The notes below the pieces were generated by a model that worked only from the letters and a program-made list of their open reading frames with translations, was not told the origin of the DNA and ran no database searches. Shown here one piece after another: positions 1 to 11,080 of a stretch of 18,367 bases of DNA; the first letter of the stretch is position 1; the number at the start of each line of letters is the position of its first letter. Origin of the DNA: Phycisphaerales bacterium (GTDB lineage Bacteria > Planctomycetota > Phycisphaerae > Phycisphaerales > SM1A02); assembly GCA_018882625.1 (NCBI GenBank), contig VERO01000012.1, positions 1 to 18,367 of the forward strand, read 5' to 3'. The position numbers and the translations under genes are program-made.

Positions 1-2494
<2,494 letters not shown>

Positions 2495-2712
2495 GGTGGT
2501 TGGTCCGGGGATGGCGACGGGCGTCGATTCGGCTGTGCGAAGCGGGGCCCGACCGCTTCCTGCAGGCGTTGTACCCCAAGGGCGTTCCGGTGGCCGCGGT
2601 TGAAAATGAGGTTTCGCGGAATTTCACAAGAACACTACCATGCCCCCTTCATGGTCCCGGTGTCTCGCTCACGCGGGGCCATCGTTTCTACGAAGGACTG
2701 CACAGGAACCCC
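2495..2712. promoter_or_regulatory. Divergent intergenic region holding the promoters of the S8 fusion and the PDZ-hydrolase gene
   Basis: These 218 bp separate two diverging genes, so both promoters should lie here. The half next to the protease gene is GC-rich. A less GC-rich pocket at about 2600-2640 starts with TTGAAA (2600-2605), a fair -35 hexamer for the plus strand, but no good -10 follows at 16-18 bp. On the minus strand TTGTGA in the same pocket is an equally weak candidate. I see no clear operator palindrome. The assignment rests on gene layout rather than on convincing boxes. Confidence 0.3.
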
Positions 2713-5175
2713 ATGAGTGCCACCCGAACCGCCGTCTTCATGCTCTCTGCCCTGCTCGCCGCCCGTGCCGTCGCCAGCGGGCCCGCACCACAGTCATCTG
2801 GCGAGGCGGCAGGGTCGCAAGCCGCCGCTGCTGAAGCGCCGCTGCCGCGCCGCGCCGGACCGCTCGGCGTTGCACTGACGGCAATGCCCGACGGTCGACA
2901 GGAGGTGACTCAGGTGCAGCCTGGCTCGCCCGCGGAGCGTGCGGGTGTCCAGGCCGGGCTTGTGATCGATGCCGTGAACGGGCAGCAGATCCGCAGTCGC
3001 GAGCAGCTTGCCCAGGCCATGCAGCGCGTGAAGGCCGGCGAGACTGTGCAGCTGTCGCTCATGCGTGGCGACGAGCCTGTGACGACCATCGCGGTGAAGA
3101 CCGAGCCGGCAGCCGAGAGGCTTGATGGCAGCACAGTGACCTACGGCAGCGTGCGAGTTCCGGCCGGCTACCGCCTGCGCACCATCGTCACCGAGCCAAA
3201 GGACTCGCCGCTTGCGAAGGACGGCAAGCTCCCCGCCTTCATGTACGTGTCAGGCATCATCTGCGACACCATCGACCGGCCGATGCAGCCGGATGCGGTC
3301 GACACGCGCATTGTGCACGCGATGGCGGACGCGGGCTTCATCACCATGCGCGTGGACAAGCCGGGCGTGGGCGACAGCGAAGGCCCGCCATGCAGCGAGA
3401 TCGACCTGCAGACCGAGCTCGCCGGATACTCGGCGGCGCTGAAGCAGCTGTCGGAGATGCCGGGCGTCGACCCCTCGCGCCTCTACGTCTTTGGCCACTC
3501 GATGGGCGGCGTGCTCGCCCCGTACCTCTCCAAGTCGGTGCCGGTCCGCGGCACGATCGTGTATGGCACGCTCGCGCGCACCTGGTTCGAGTACCAGCTC
3601 GAGAACGTGCGTCGCCAAGCGGCCATGCAGCCGGGCGTCACGGAAGCCCAGATCACGGAGGCCGTGCTGGCCGAGGCGAAGTCGAGCGCGATGATCCTTG
3701 TCGAGAAGAAGACCTTAGGCGACGTGTGGGCGCGCTGGCCCGAGCTCAAGCAGCCGACCCAGGGAATCATGCTCGACGAGAACCACATGTCCACAAGGAG
3801 CATGCCGTTCTTCCACCAGCTGCAGGACCTGAATCTGGCGCAGGCATGGGCCGAGTCGACTGGCGCCGTGCTTGCCGTCTACGGCGAGTACGACTGGGTG
3901 ACGTCCGAGGCTGACCACAGGAAGATCGCCGACATCGTCAACGCGCGCGAGAAGGGCGCGGGCACCGTGCTCGTCCGGCCCCGTGCGGATCACGCCTTCA
4001 CCCTGCATCCGAGCATGGGCTCGAGCTTCACGGCGATGGGCCAGGGCGAGTTCGACCGCGATCTGACCGTGGAGATCCTCAACTGGATCGCATCGGTCGA
4101 GGGACGCGAGCCCGCCGCTGCATCGCAGGCACGGGACGACGGACCTGCGGCAGCGCTGCGCACGTGGACGCGGCTCGCGACGGAGCGCTACCCCGGCAAG
4201 CAGGACGACATCTTCTTCGTCGATGAGAAGGTCGGGTGGTACGGCAATGGCGCGGGCAAGGTGTTCCGAACGCAGGACGGCGGCGACTCGTGGACGAAGG
4301 TCTGGGAGCAGCCCGGGACCTTCGTCCGGTGCCTCGCGTTCCTGGACGAGAAGGTCGGCGTGCTCGGCAACATCGGACCGGGCTACTTCCCTGGCGTGAC
4401 CGACACAGTGCCCGTGTACCGCACCGAGGATGGCGGCTCCACGTGGACTCCGGTCACGGCCATCGAGGGAGATCCGGTGGTTGGGCTGTGCGCATTCGAC
4501 ATCGTCGACGTGCCGTTCATCAATGCGGGCACGCTCGACCGCCGTCCCCGCATCGTGGGCGTGGGACGGGTCGGCGGCCCGGTGGCCTACATCTGGTCGG
4601 ACGATCTGGGCAAGACTTGGAAGCAGGGCAAGCTGCCCGAGTCCGCCGCGATGGCCTTCGACGTCAAGTTCTTGGACGAGAAGCGAGGCTTCATCGCATC
4701 AGCGACGAGTGCGGATGTGGCGCAGGCCAATGCGACCATCCTGGCGACGGAGGACGGTGGCGCGACGTGGGAGGAGGTCTACCGGTCACCGCGCACCTGG
4801 GAGATCACGTGGAAGTTCTCGTTCCCCGACGCGGAGACGGGCTACTGCACCATCCAGTCCTATGACCCCGACCCGAGTGCATCGCAGCGGTTCGTGGCAA
4901 AGACCGACGACGGCGGGCGCTCATGGCACGAGATGCCGCTGACGGACGACCACAAGGTCCGCGAGTTCGGGATCGCGTTCCTTGATGCGGACACGGGGTT
5001 CGTTGGCGCCACGCCGCACGGATTCGTCACTGTGGATGGCGGAATCAGCTGGCACGCCGCGGAGTTCGGCAATGCGGTCAACAAGATCAGGCTCCTGAAG
5101 ACGGACTCCGGCGTGACCGGCTTTGCGATCGGGACGGACGTCCATCGGCTTCGCCTGACCGACGCGAAGCAGTAG
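2713..5175 (+). CDS. Exported PDZ - alpha/beta hydrolase - Ycf48-like propeller fusion protein
   Basis: 820 residues. ATG 2713 was chosen because AGGAA lies 5-6 bp upstream and a clean signal peptide follows (MSATRTAVFMLSALLAARAVAS). The open frame extends further upstream, but without signal-like sequence. Residues about 50-130 form a PDZ domain (GSPAERAGVQAGLVIDAVNG). Residues about 150-470 are an alpha/beta hydrolase with nucleophile S263 in GHSMGG, likely acid D394 (GEYDWV) and likely base H427 (RADHAF). Residues about 495-820 carry six Asp-box-like repeats (TQDGGDSW, TEDGGSTW, SDDLGKTW, TEDGGATW, TDDGGRSW, TVDGGISW), as in Ycf48/BNR beta-propellers. The hydrolase is probably catalytic; PDZ and propeller probably bind a partner or substrate peptide. 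It starts a same-strand run with the next two enzymes. Substrate unknown. Confidence 0.93.
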   Translation: MSATRTAVFMLSALLAARAVASGPAPQSSGEAAGSQAAAAEAPLPRRAGPLGVALTAMPDGRQEVTQVQPGSPAERAGVQAGLVIDAVNGQQIRSREQLAQAMQRVKAGETVQLSLMRGDEPVTTIAVKTEPAAERLDGSTVTYGSVRVPAGYRLRTIVTEPKDSPLAKDGKLPAFMYVSGIICDTIDRPMQPDAVDTRIVHAMADAGFITMRVDKPGVGDSEGPPCSEIDLQTELAGYSAALKQLSEMPGVDPSRLYVFGHSMGGVLAPYLSKSVPVRGTIVYGTLARTWFEYQLENVRRQAAMQPGVTEAQITEAVLAEAKSSAMILVEKKTLGDVWARWPELKQPTQGIMLDENHMSTRSMPFFHQLQDLNLAQAWAESTGAVLAVYGEYDWVTSEADHRKIADIVNAREKGAGTVLVRPRADHAFTLHPSMGSSFTAMGQGEFDRDLTVEILNWIASVEGREPAAASQARDDGPAAALRTWTRLATERYPGKQDDIFFVDEKVGWYGNGAGKVFRTQDGGDSWTKVWEQPGTFVRCLAFLDEKVGVLGNIGPGYFPGVTDTVPVYRTEDGGSTWTPVTAIEGDPVVGLCAFDIVDVPFINAGTLDRRPRIVGVGRVGGPVAYIWSDDLGKTWKQGKLPESAAMAFDVKFLDEKRGFIASATSADVAQANATILATEDGGATWEEVYRSPRTWEITWKFSFPDAETGYCTIQSYDPDPSASQRFVAKTDDGGRSWHEMPLTDDHKVREFGIAFLDADTGFVGATPHGFVTVDGGISWHAAEFGNAVNKIRLLKTDSGVTGFAIGTDVHRLRLTDAKQ

Positions 5176-5290
5176 GCCGGGTCCCTCAGTTCCGCTGCGG
5201 GTACGGTCCGCTCCGAGGTCGGTCCGAGCCTGCAAGAGACCCTGTCCCGCGACCCGTAGGTGGGGACAATGTGAGGCAGGCTTGCCCTCC

Positions 5291-7219
5291 ATGCCTCTCC
5301 TGCTCGTCCTCACCGCCGCACTCGCGCTGCACTCCCAGTCTCCCAGCGGCGCCCCTGCCGGGGACCAGTACGCCGCAAGCGACCGCATGCCGAGCCCACT
5401 CGCGCCTCCATCGCCGCGCGATGCGCGGGCACTGGGCATCGGGACCTACATCCATGATGTCCAGGCACCTGCCCTGGATGGCAGCGACCGCAACTGGCGC
5501 ACCGGACGAGGTGACTCGCTCACGGTGATCGCGCTCACGAGCGTTCGCTGCCCGCTATGCCGGAAGTTCGGGCCCTCGCTCGCGCGGATCGAGGATGCGT
5601 ACGCGAATCGTGGCGTGAAGTTCGTGTTCGTCAATGTGAGCGGCACGGACACGACCGACGAGATGCGGCAGCAGGTTGCCGACCTTGGACTTGACGGCCT
5701 CTACGTCAACGACCGGAACGGCTGCATCGCCGCTGCGCTTCGGGCCATGACCACCACAGAGGTGTTCGTGGTCGACTCGTCCAGCACGCTCGTCTACCGC
5801 GGTGCGGTCAGCGACCAGTACGGCACGAACTTCACGCTTCAAGAACCTCGCCGGCGGCTGCTCGAGGACGCGCTCGATGCCGCGCTCGAGGGACGCGTCC
5901 CAGGCATCCAGGCGACATCGGCGCCGGGCTGCGCGATCGAGCCGCCGCAGGCTCCTGGCGCCACGATCGCGGGCGCGGCTGACATCACCTACTCGCGCGA
6001 CATCGCGCGCATCATCAGCGCCAGCTGCGTCGAGTGCCATCGCACGGGTGGCGCCGGTCCCTTCCCGCTCGATTCCTTCGAAGCCGTGTCGCGCCGCGCG
6101 AGCATGATCCGCGCCGTCACGCAGGAGGGCACGATGCCTCCCTGGTTTGCCGCGCCCATGCCACGCTCGGGGAGCGGCCCGCACTCGAGCCCCTGGTCCA
6201 ATGACCGCTCGCTGAGCCAGGCCGAGAAGGATGCGATTGCCGCATGGATCGCCGCCGGGAAGCCAGAGGGCGATCCGCGGGACCTTCCCCTGCCTCGAGC
6301 GTTTGCGGAGTCCGAGTGGGCGATCGGCACGCCTGATGCGGTGTTTCAGCTGCCCACGCCGATCGCGATCAAGGCCGACGGCGTGATGCCGTACGAGCAC
6401 GTGGTCGTGCCGACCGGCCTCGCGGAGGACCGCTGGGTGACGGCCGTGCAGATCCTCCCTACAGACCCGTCGGTCGTGCACCACGTGCTTGTCTTCGCGC
6501 TTGACGAGCGGACCGCGCAGGACCCGGTGATGCGCCGCAAGCTCTCGGCGGACGAGTCGCGCGGCTACTGGGCGGCGTACGTGCCGAACAACAGCGCGCT
6601 CACGCTGCCGCCTGGGATGGCGCGGCGGCTTCCCGCGAGATCGTCGCTGCTCTTCCAGATCCACTACACGCCAAACGGGAAGGCCACGAGCGACCAGATG
6701 AGGCTCGGCGTCATCTTCGCCGATGCGCCACCCAAGCGCCTGGTGCGCACGGCTGCCGTCGCCGACAGGCGCCTGCGGATCCCGCCCGGAGCCAAGAACC
6801 ACAAGGAGGAGGCATCGCTTCGCATACCTGCCGACGCGAGGATCCTCGCGTTCGTGCCGCATATGCACGTGCGGGGCACGGCGTACCGGTACGAGATCGC
6901 GGATGCTGACGGCAGCGGGCGCCGGACGCTGCTCGACATACCCAAGTACGACTTCAACTGGCAGCTGCGATACGAGCTGCGCGAACCGCTCGACGCGCCC
7001 AGCGGCGCCGTGCTTCACGGCACGGCCTGGTACGACAACAGCGCCGACAACCCGGCAAATCCCGATCCCACCAAGACCGTGCGATGGGGACCCCAGACCA
7101 CCGACGAGATGATGCTCGGGTACATCGAGTACTACCTCGTCAACGAGGATCCCCTGAATCCGATGGACCCGCAGGATCGTGGCGGATTCCGACAGCGGTG
7201 GCGTGCTGGCCGACGATGA
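5291..7219 (+). CDS. Exported redoxin - cytochrome c - PHM-like copper monooxygenase fusion
   Basis: 642 residues from ATG 5291. An in-frame TTG at 5282 lies closer to a GAGG at 5273-5276 and cannot be excluded. The N-terminus is signal-like (PLLLVLTAALALHS). Residues about 45-235 form a thioredoxin/AhpC-like domain with CPLC (C87, C90). A single c-type haem site follows: C246, C249, H250 (CVECH), with a probable axial Met in GTMPPWF. Residues about 330-640 match the copper type II ascorbate-dependent monooxygenase fold. The ligand set of peptidylglycine monooxygenase is present in order: H397-H398 (VHHV), H458 (QIHY), H524 and H526 (HMHVRG), and a Met in DEMM (M607 or M608). The family hydroxylates C-H bonds using Cu and O2; here the attached haem and thiol domains could supply electrons, which is inference. 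It follows the PDZ-hydrolase gene by 115 bp and its stop lies 59 bp before the next start. Confidence 0.93.
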   Translation: MPLLLVLTAALALHSQSPSGAPAGDQYAASDRMPSPLAPPSPRDARALGIGTYIHDVQAPALDGSDRNWRTGRGDSLTVIALTSVRCPLCRKFGPSLARIEDAYANRGVKFVFVNVSGTDTTDEMRQQVADLGLDGLYVNDRNGCIAAALRAMTTTEVFVVDSSSTLVYRGAVSDQYGTNFTLQEPRRRLLEDALDAALEGRVPGIQATSAPGCAIEPPQAPGATIAGAADITYSRDIARIISASCVECHRTGGAGPFPLDSFEAVSRRASMIRAVTQEGTMPPWFAAPMPRSGSGPHSSPWSNDRSLSQAEKDAIAAWIAAGKPEGDPRDLPLPRAFAESEWAIGTPDAVFQLPTPIAIKADGVMPYEHVVVPTGLAEDRWVTAVQILPTDPSVVHHVLVFALDERTAQDPVMRRKLSADESRGYWAAYVPNNSALTLPPGMARRLPARSSLLFQIHYTPNGKATSDQMRLGVIFADAPPKRLVRTAAVADRRLRIPPGAKNHKEEASLRIPADARILAFVPHMHVRGTAYRYEIADADGSGRRTLLDIPKYDFNWQLRYELREPLDAPSGAVLHGTAWYDNSADNPANPDPTKTVRWGPQTTDEMMLGYIEYYLVNEDPLNPMDPQDRGGFRQRWRAGRR

Positions 7220-7267
7220 CGTCGATGCATGATGGCGCTCTCATCTCCAGTCGGAATGGCCTTCGGC

Positions 7268-7281
7268 GAGGACGCGCGATG
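7268..7281 (+). promoter_or_regulatory. Shine-Dalgarno that decides the start of the triple hydrolase
   Basis: GAGGA at 7268-7272 stands 6 bp before ATG 7279, which opens straight into a signal peptide. The competing ATG at 7216 overlaps the previous stop in an ATGA arrangement but has no Shine-Dalgarno and would add 21 residues before the hydrophobic stretch. I prefer 7279; translational coupling from 7216 remains possible. Confidence 0.5.
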
Positions 7282-10131
7282 CTGACTCACGCGTGCGCGG
7301 CACTCTGTGCGCTCGTGGCTGCACTCGGCCCAGTGGCGAGCTCAGCTGCCGGCCAGGACGCCTCGCGGGGCCCCGATGCGGGCCGAACCGCACCGGCGTG
7401 GGTCACTCCTGCCGTCCCGGCACCCCGTGTCTCGTTCCACACCTTTGACAGCGCGGCTGCAAAGGCGAAGGTCAGCTATCACCTCTACACCCCCGCCGCC
7501 TACGCGCGCGATGAGCGTGCGCGGTTCCCCGTCGTGTACTGGCTGCATGGCTCGGGCGGGGGAATCGCGGGAATCCCCCAGCTTGCCAGGCGTTTCGATG
7601 ATGCGATCGAGGCAGGCAAGGCGCCTCCGTTTCTTGCGGTCTTCGTCAATGGGCTCGTGGAGGGCATGTACGTCGACTGGAAGGACGGCTCCGCGCCTGT
7701 CGAGTCGATGATCGTCAAGGATCTCGTGCCGCACATCGACGAGACGCTGCGCACGGTCGCGACGCGCGACGGACGGCTGCTCGATGGGTTCAGCATGGGC
7801 GGCTACGGCGCCGCACGCCTGGGGTTCAAGTTTCCGGAGCTGTTCCGCGCCGTCTCCATGCTCGGGGCAGGACCTCTGGATCCTGACTTCGAGAGGACGC
7901 CGCGCGCAAACCCTCGCGCGCGCGACGGCCTGCTCACACGCGTGTACGGCGACCGCGCCCACTTCCGAACGGTCAGCCCTTGGGAGATCGCTGCGCAGAA
8001 TGCCGCCACGATCGCGGCTGGCTCGATGGTGCGCATCGCAGTCGGCGACCGCGACGGCACCTTCGCGCTGAACGAGGAGTTCCACCGGCACCTTGACGGC
8101 CTGAACATCCCGCATGAGTGGATCGTCCTCAAGGGCATCGAGCACGATCCGATGAGGACTCTCGATGCGCTCGGCGATCGGAACTGGGAGTTCTACCGAC
8201 GAGCGTTCGGCAAGGGCGCGACTCCCGTTGCGCGCGCCGATGGCGAGATCGCGATAGAGGCTGGAGGCGCGAACCGGCGGGCGATCGCTGTGAACGTGCC
8301 GCCGCTAGGCCAGACGCGGCCAGCCGTCCTGATCCTGCACGGCGGCATGGGGAACGCCGACGCGATGAGGAGGCGTGCAGGATTCGACGCGCTTGCGCGC
8401 ACCGAGGGATTCATGGCGGTGTACCCCGAAGGCACCGACTACGGCGGCGGTCGGTATGCGTGGAACACGGGCTTCCTTCTGCGCCGCCAGGTCGGGGAGG
8501 CGGACGACATTGCCTACCTCGACACGCTCATCGACACGCTGGTGCGCGACTATGGCGCCGATCCGAGCCGCATCTACATGACGGGCGGCTCCAACGGAGG
8601 GATGATGACCTTCGTCTATGCGGTCGCGCGCGCTCAGCGGCTTGCCGCAGTCGCCCCGGTCGTGGCATCGATGTTCACGCTCGAACAGTCCCCGGCCGTG
8701 CCGCTGCCGATACTCATCATCAACGGCTCCAAGGACGAGGAAGTGCCGATCGAAGGCGGCATGAGCAGGAATCAGCTGGTCCGCCGGGCGCAAACTGCGG
8801 CGTACAAGCCGGTGCAGGATGTCGTTGACTTCTGGGTGAGGGCCAACAAGTCGGTGCGGCCAGGTGTGACGAGGACCGCGGGGACCGTCACCACTACCAC
8901 CTATCCAGCAGGCGACGGCGGCGCCGTCACCGAGCAGGTGGTCGACAGCGCGGGCGGCCACGGCTGGCCGGGCGCACCGCAGCGCCGCGAGGGAAACAGT
9001 CCCATCATGGCATTCTCCGGCGCGGAGCGTGTCTGGCAGTTCTTCGCCGACAAGTCGCGCGCGATCGGCGTGGCCAAGGCTGCCGCACCCGTCCCAGGCG
9101 CCAGTGCGGCGGCCACCCCAGTGCCCCTCAAGGTCGACGTCATCGAGTTCCCCGAACTGGTCGACCCCACAAGACCTGGGATCGCACCGGGGGTGCCGCA
9201 ACCGAAGGAGCCGGCTGGCCCGGGCCACTCACCCGCCGCGGGCGGTCGACGAGTGCCCATCAAGGTGCATGTGCCTGCGGGCGGCGGCCCCTATCCGGTG
9301 GTTGTCGCATCGCACGGGGCAGGCGGCAGCTGGGACACTCACTTCGCGCAGGCCCAGCATCTCGCCGCCCACGGCTACGCGGTGCTGTGCATCGAGCACG
9401 TGGGAAGCAATCGTGAACGGCTCACGCAGGGCTTCAGGCCCATGAAGAACATCGAGGCGATGACTCGCGATGCCAGTGAGGTGCTCGCGCGCCCAAAGGA
9501 CGTCGCGTTCGCGATCGATCGGGCAGCTGAGTGGAACGGAGGACACGAACGGCTCAAGGGCCGTCTCGACCTGTCGCGCGTTGGCGCGATGGGGCACTCC
9601 TACGGGGCCTACACCACGATGGCCACCTGCGGCATGCGACCGGCCCTCGACTGGCTCGAGCCCGCTATCGCACCGGGCAAGGGACTCGGACCGGACCTCC
9701 TCGATCCGCGCGTGCGGTGTGGCGTTGCGCTATCGCCGCAGGGCGCCGGAGAGCCGTTCTTCATCCCCGAGAGCTTCGCAAGCCTGCGCGTGCCGCTGAT
9801 GGGCATCTCTGGATCGAGGGACATCCAGCAGGCGGGTCGCACAGCGGAGGACCGCAAGGCTGCGTTCGCGCTGTGGCCCAAGGGCGACCATAGGCTTCTG
9901 TGGCTCTCGAACGCCAACCACCTCGACTTCTCGGATTCGAGCGGAAGCGACGACCGCGCGCTCCCGTCGTCCACCCGCGCTGACGTACAGCCAGTTGTGC
10001 GGGCCGCGACGCTCGCGTTCTTCGACCTTCACCTCAAGTCAGATCCATCGGCTGCCCAGCGGCTCACGCCGAGTGCGCTCGCGCCATTCCTCCGCGGGTC
10101 CATCGATTCGGTGGACGTGCTGACGAAGTAG
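7279..10131 (+). CDS. Exported protein with three tandem alpha/beta hydrolase domains (esterase / PHB-depolymerase-like / dienelactone-hydrolase-like)
   Basis: 950 residues with a signal peptide (LTHACAALCALVAALGPVASSAAG). Domain 1 (about 50-310) resembles the esterase-D/putative-esterase family: YWLHGSGGG oxyanion region, nucleophile S172 in GFSMGG, acid D257 or D259 (GDRDGT) and H289 (GIEHDP). Domain 2 (about 325-600) resembles LpqC/PHB-depolymerase or feruloyl esterases: LILHGGMGN, S438 in GGSNGG, D486 (GSKDEEVP) and H561 in GGHGWPG. Domain 3 (about 620-940) resembles dienelactone or PAF-acetylhydrolase-type enzymes: SHGAGGSW, S774 in GHSYGAY, D848 (GSRD) and H881 (NANHLDF). All three triads look complete, so three active sites are likely. 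Typical single-domain relatives have 250-350 residues. This is the last gene of the plus-strand run and ends 6 bp from the convergent ATP-grasp gene. Substrate unknown; external esters or polyesters are a guess. Confidence 0.92.
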   Translation: MLTHACAALCALVAALGPVASSAAGQDASRGPDAGRTAPAWVTPAVPAPRVSFHTFDSAAAKAKVSYHLYTPAAYARDERARFPVVYWLHGSGGGIAGIPQLARRFDDAIEAGKAPPFLAVFVNGLVEGMYVDWKDGSAPVESMIVKDLVPHIDETLRTVATRDGRLLDGFSMGGYGAARLGFKFPELFRAVSMLGAGPLDPDFERTPRANPRARDGLLTRVYGDRAHFRTVSPWEIAAQNAATIAAGSMVRIAVGDRDGTFALNEEFHRHLDGLNIPHEWIVLKGIEHDPMRTLDALGDRNWEFYRRAFGKGATPVARADGEIAIEAGGANRRAIAVNVPPLGQTRPAVLILHGGMGNADAMRRRAGFDALARTEGFMAVYPEGTDYGGGRYAWNTGFLLRRQVGEADDIAYLDTLIDTLVRDYGADPSRIYMTGGSNGGMMTFVYAVARAQRLAAVAPVVASMFTLEQSPAVPLPILIINGSKDEEVPIEGGMSRNQLVRRAQTAAYKPVQDVVDFWVRANKSVRPGVTRTAGTVTTTTYPAGDGGAVTEQVVDSAGGHGWPGAPQRREGNSPIMAFSGAERVWQFFADKSRAIGVAKAAAPVPGASAAATPVPLKVDVIEFPELVDPTRPGIAPGVPQPKEPAGPGHSPAAGGRRVPIKVHVPAGGGPYPVVVASHGAGGSWDTHFAQAQHLAAHGYAVLCIEHVGSNRERLTQGFRPMKNIEAMTRDASEVLARPKDVAFAIDRAAEWNGGHERLKGRLDLSRVGAMGHSYGAYTTMATCGMRPALDWLEPAIAPGKGLGPDLLDPRVRCGVALSPQGAGEPFFIPESFASLRVPLMGISGSRDIQQAGRTAEDRKAAFALWPKGDHRLLWLSNANHLDFSDSSGSDDRALPSSTRADVQPVVRAATLAFFDLHLKSDPSAAQRLTPSALAPFLRGSIDSVDVLTK

Positions 10132-10137
10132 CGCTAG

Positions 10138-11010
10138 TCACAGGCTTGCCCCACGAGTCGCCGCCGTGCAGCGCTCGACAGCCTCCACGAACATCGGCGC
10201 GCGGTCGGGCGCTCGGTCCAGGAAGAGCGAAGGCTCCGTGACCTCCAGCTCCATCACGAGTGGCGTACCCGACGGTCCGCGCGCCATGTCGACGCGCGCG
10301 TAGGCGAGCGGTCCATGGCCGAGCGACTCTGCGGCCGCAAGCGCATGCGCGGCGAGCTCGAGCTCTGCACGATCGGGATCCACGAGCCCGCGCGACTGCT
10401 CGTCATCGCCTGCCCAGCGTGCACCCTTGTGGATCGCATGCGAGAAGCGCCCGCCGAAGTGCACGAGGTTTGACTCGCCGGTTCGGATCACTGATTCGAG
10501 GAACGGCTGCACCAGCAGGTCCCGATCAAGATGCCGCATCCGATGCGACTGCGCGGACGAGACATCGCCGCGGCCTACGCGAATCGTCGCGAAGGATCCT
10601 GCAGAAATCGCCGGCTTGATCACCAGGTCGCCGTGGCGCACGAAGAGCGCGTTCCAGTCGGGATGCGCACCCGATGCCACCAACTCGGTGGGCACCACCG
10701 GCACTCCCGCCTTGGCCAGCTCGATCAGGTAGCCCTTGTGCAGGTTCCAACGCAGCGTCGGCAACGGATTGATGAGGTGGACCTGCGGCGCAACGCGGTC
10801 GAGCCATGAGGTGAACTCGCCGTATCGCTCCACGTAGTTCCAGGTGGAGCGGACGATGGCCGTATCGAAGTGGCGCCACTCCACCGCCCCATCCTCCCAC
10901 TCCACGACGAGGGCACGGTGCCCACGCTGCGCGAAGGCCTGCTCGAGGATCGGCAAGTCGTGGTCGGGGCGCGGAAGCTCGCGGCACGTCACCAGTGCGA
11001 TCGAAGGCAT
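10138..11010 (-). CDS. ATP-grasp ligase, DcsG/RimK-like
   Basis: 290 residues from ATG 11010, no signal peptide, so cytosolic. The N-terminal part (IALVTCRELPRPD; FDTAIVRSTWNYVERYGEF; LINPLPTLRWNLHKGYL) is the pre-ATP-grasp domain typical of proteins related to the D-cycloserine cyclo-ligase DcsG. The ATP-grasp core has nucleotide-binding K132 in DLVIKPAISAGS, QPF at 168-170 as the hinge region, and the metal-binding acidic cluster E254, E256 and E259 (MELEVTEPSLFL). The family joins a carboxylate to an amine or thiol through an acyl-phosphate. No other D-cycloserine genes are nearby, so the product should not be called DcsG. It stands alone on its strand, divergent from the DUF2089 gene and convergent with the triple hydrolase. 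Substrates cannot be told from the sequence. Confidence 0.9.
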   Translation of the reverse strand: MPSIALVTCRELPRPDHDLPILEQAFAQRGHRALVVEWEDGAVEWRHFDTAIVRSTWNYVERYGEFTSWLDRVAPQVHLINPLPTLRWNLHKGYLIELAKAGVPVVPTELVASGAHPDWNALFVRHGDLVIKPAISAGSFATIRVGRGDVSSAQSHRMRHLDRDLLVQPFLESVIRTGESNLVHFGGRFSHAIHKGARWAGDDEQSRGLVDPDRAELELAAHALAAAESLGHGPLAYARVDMARGPSGTPLVMELEVTEPSLFLDRAPDRAPMFVEAVERCTAATRGASL

Positions 11011-11051
11011 GGGCCCAGTCCATCAGGTTTGCGGGCGAAACGCGACTTCAC

Positions 11052-11080
11052 TTTATGAATGCGTACCTTGACAATATCAA
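11052..11080 (-). promoter_or_regulatory. Candidate promoter of the ATP-grasp gene
   Basis: On the minus strand TTGATA (11080-11075) is followed after 17 bp by CATAAA (11057-11052), four of six bases matching a -10 box. A start near 11045 would leave a leader of about 35 bases before ATG 11010. It overlaps the plus-strand promoter, so the two genes would share one divergent control region. Confidence 0.35.

Noticed and set aside
5176..5290. Terminator between the first two plus-strand genes
   Set aside because: Only short GGTCCG-type direct repeats are present; no stable stem with a U-tract was found.
5555..7018. 487-codon minus-strand open frame
   Set aside because: It lies wholly inside the monooxygenase gene, has biased composition and no motif; a GC-rich shadow.
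10138..11010. Naming the ATP-grasp gene dcsG
   Set aside because: Only the general family pattern is visible, and no other cycloserine biosynthesis genes are nearby.
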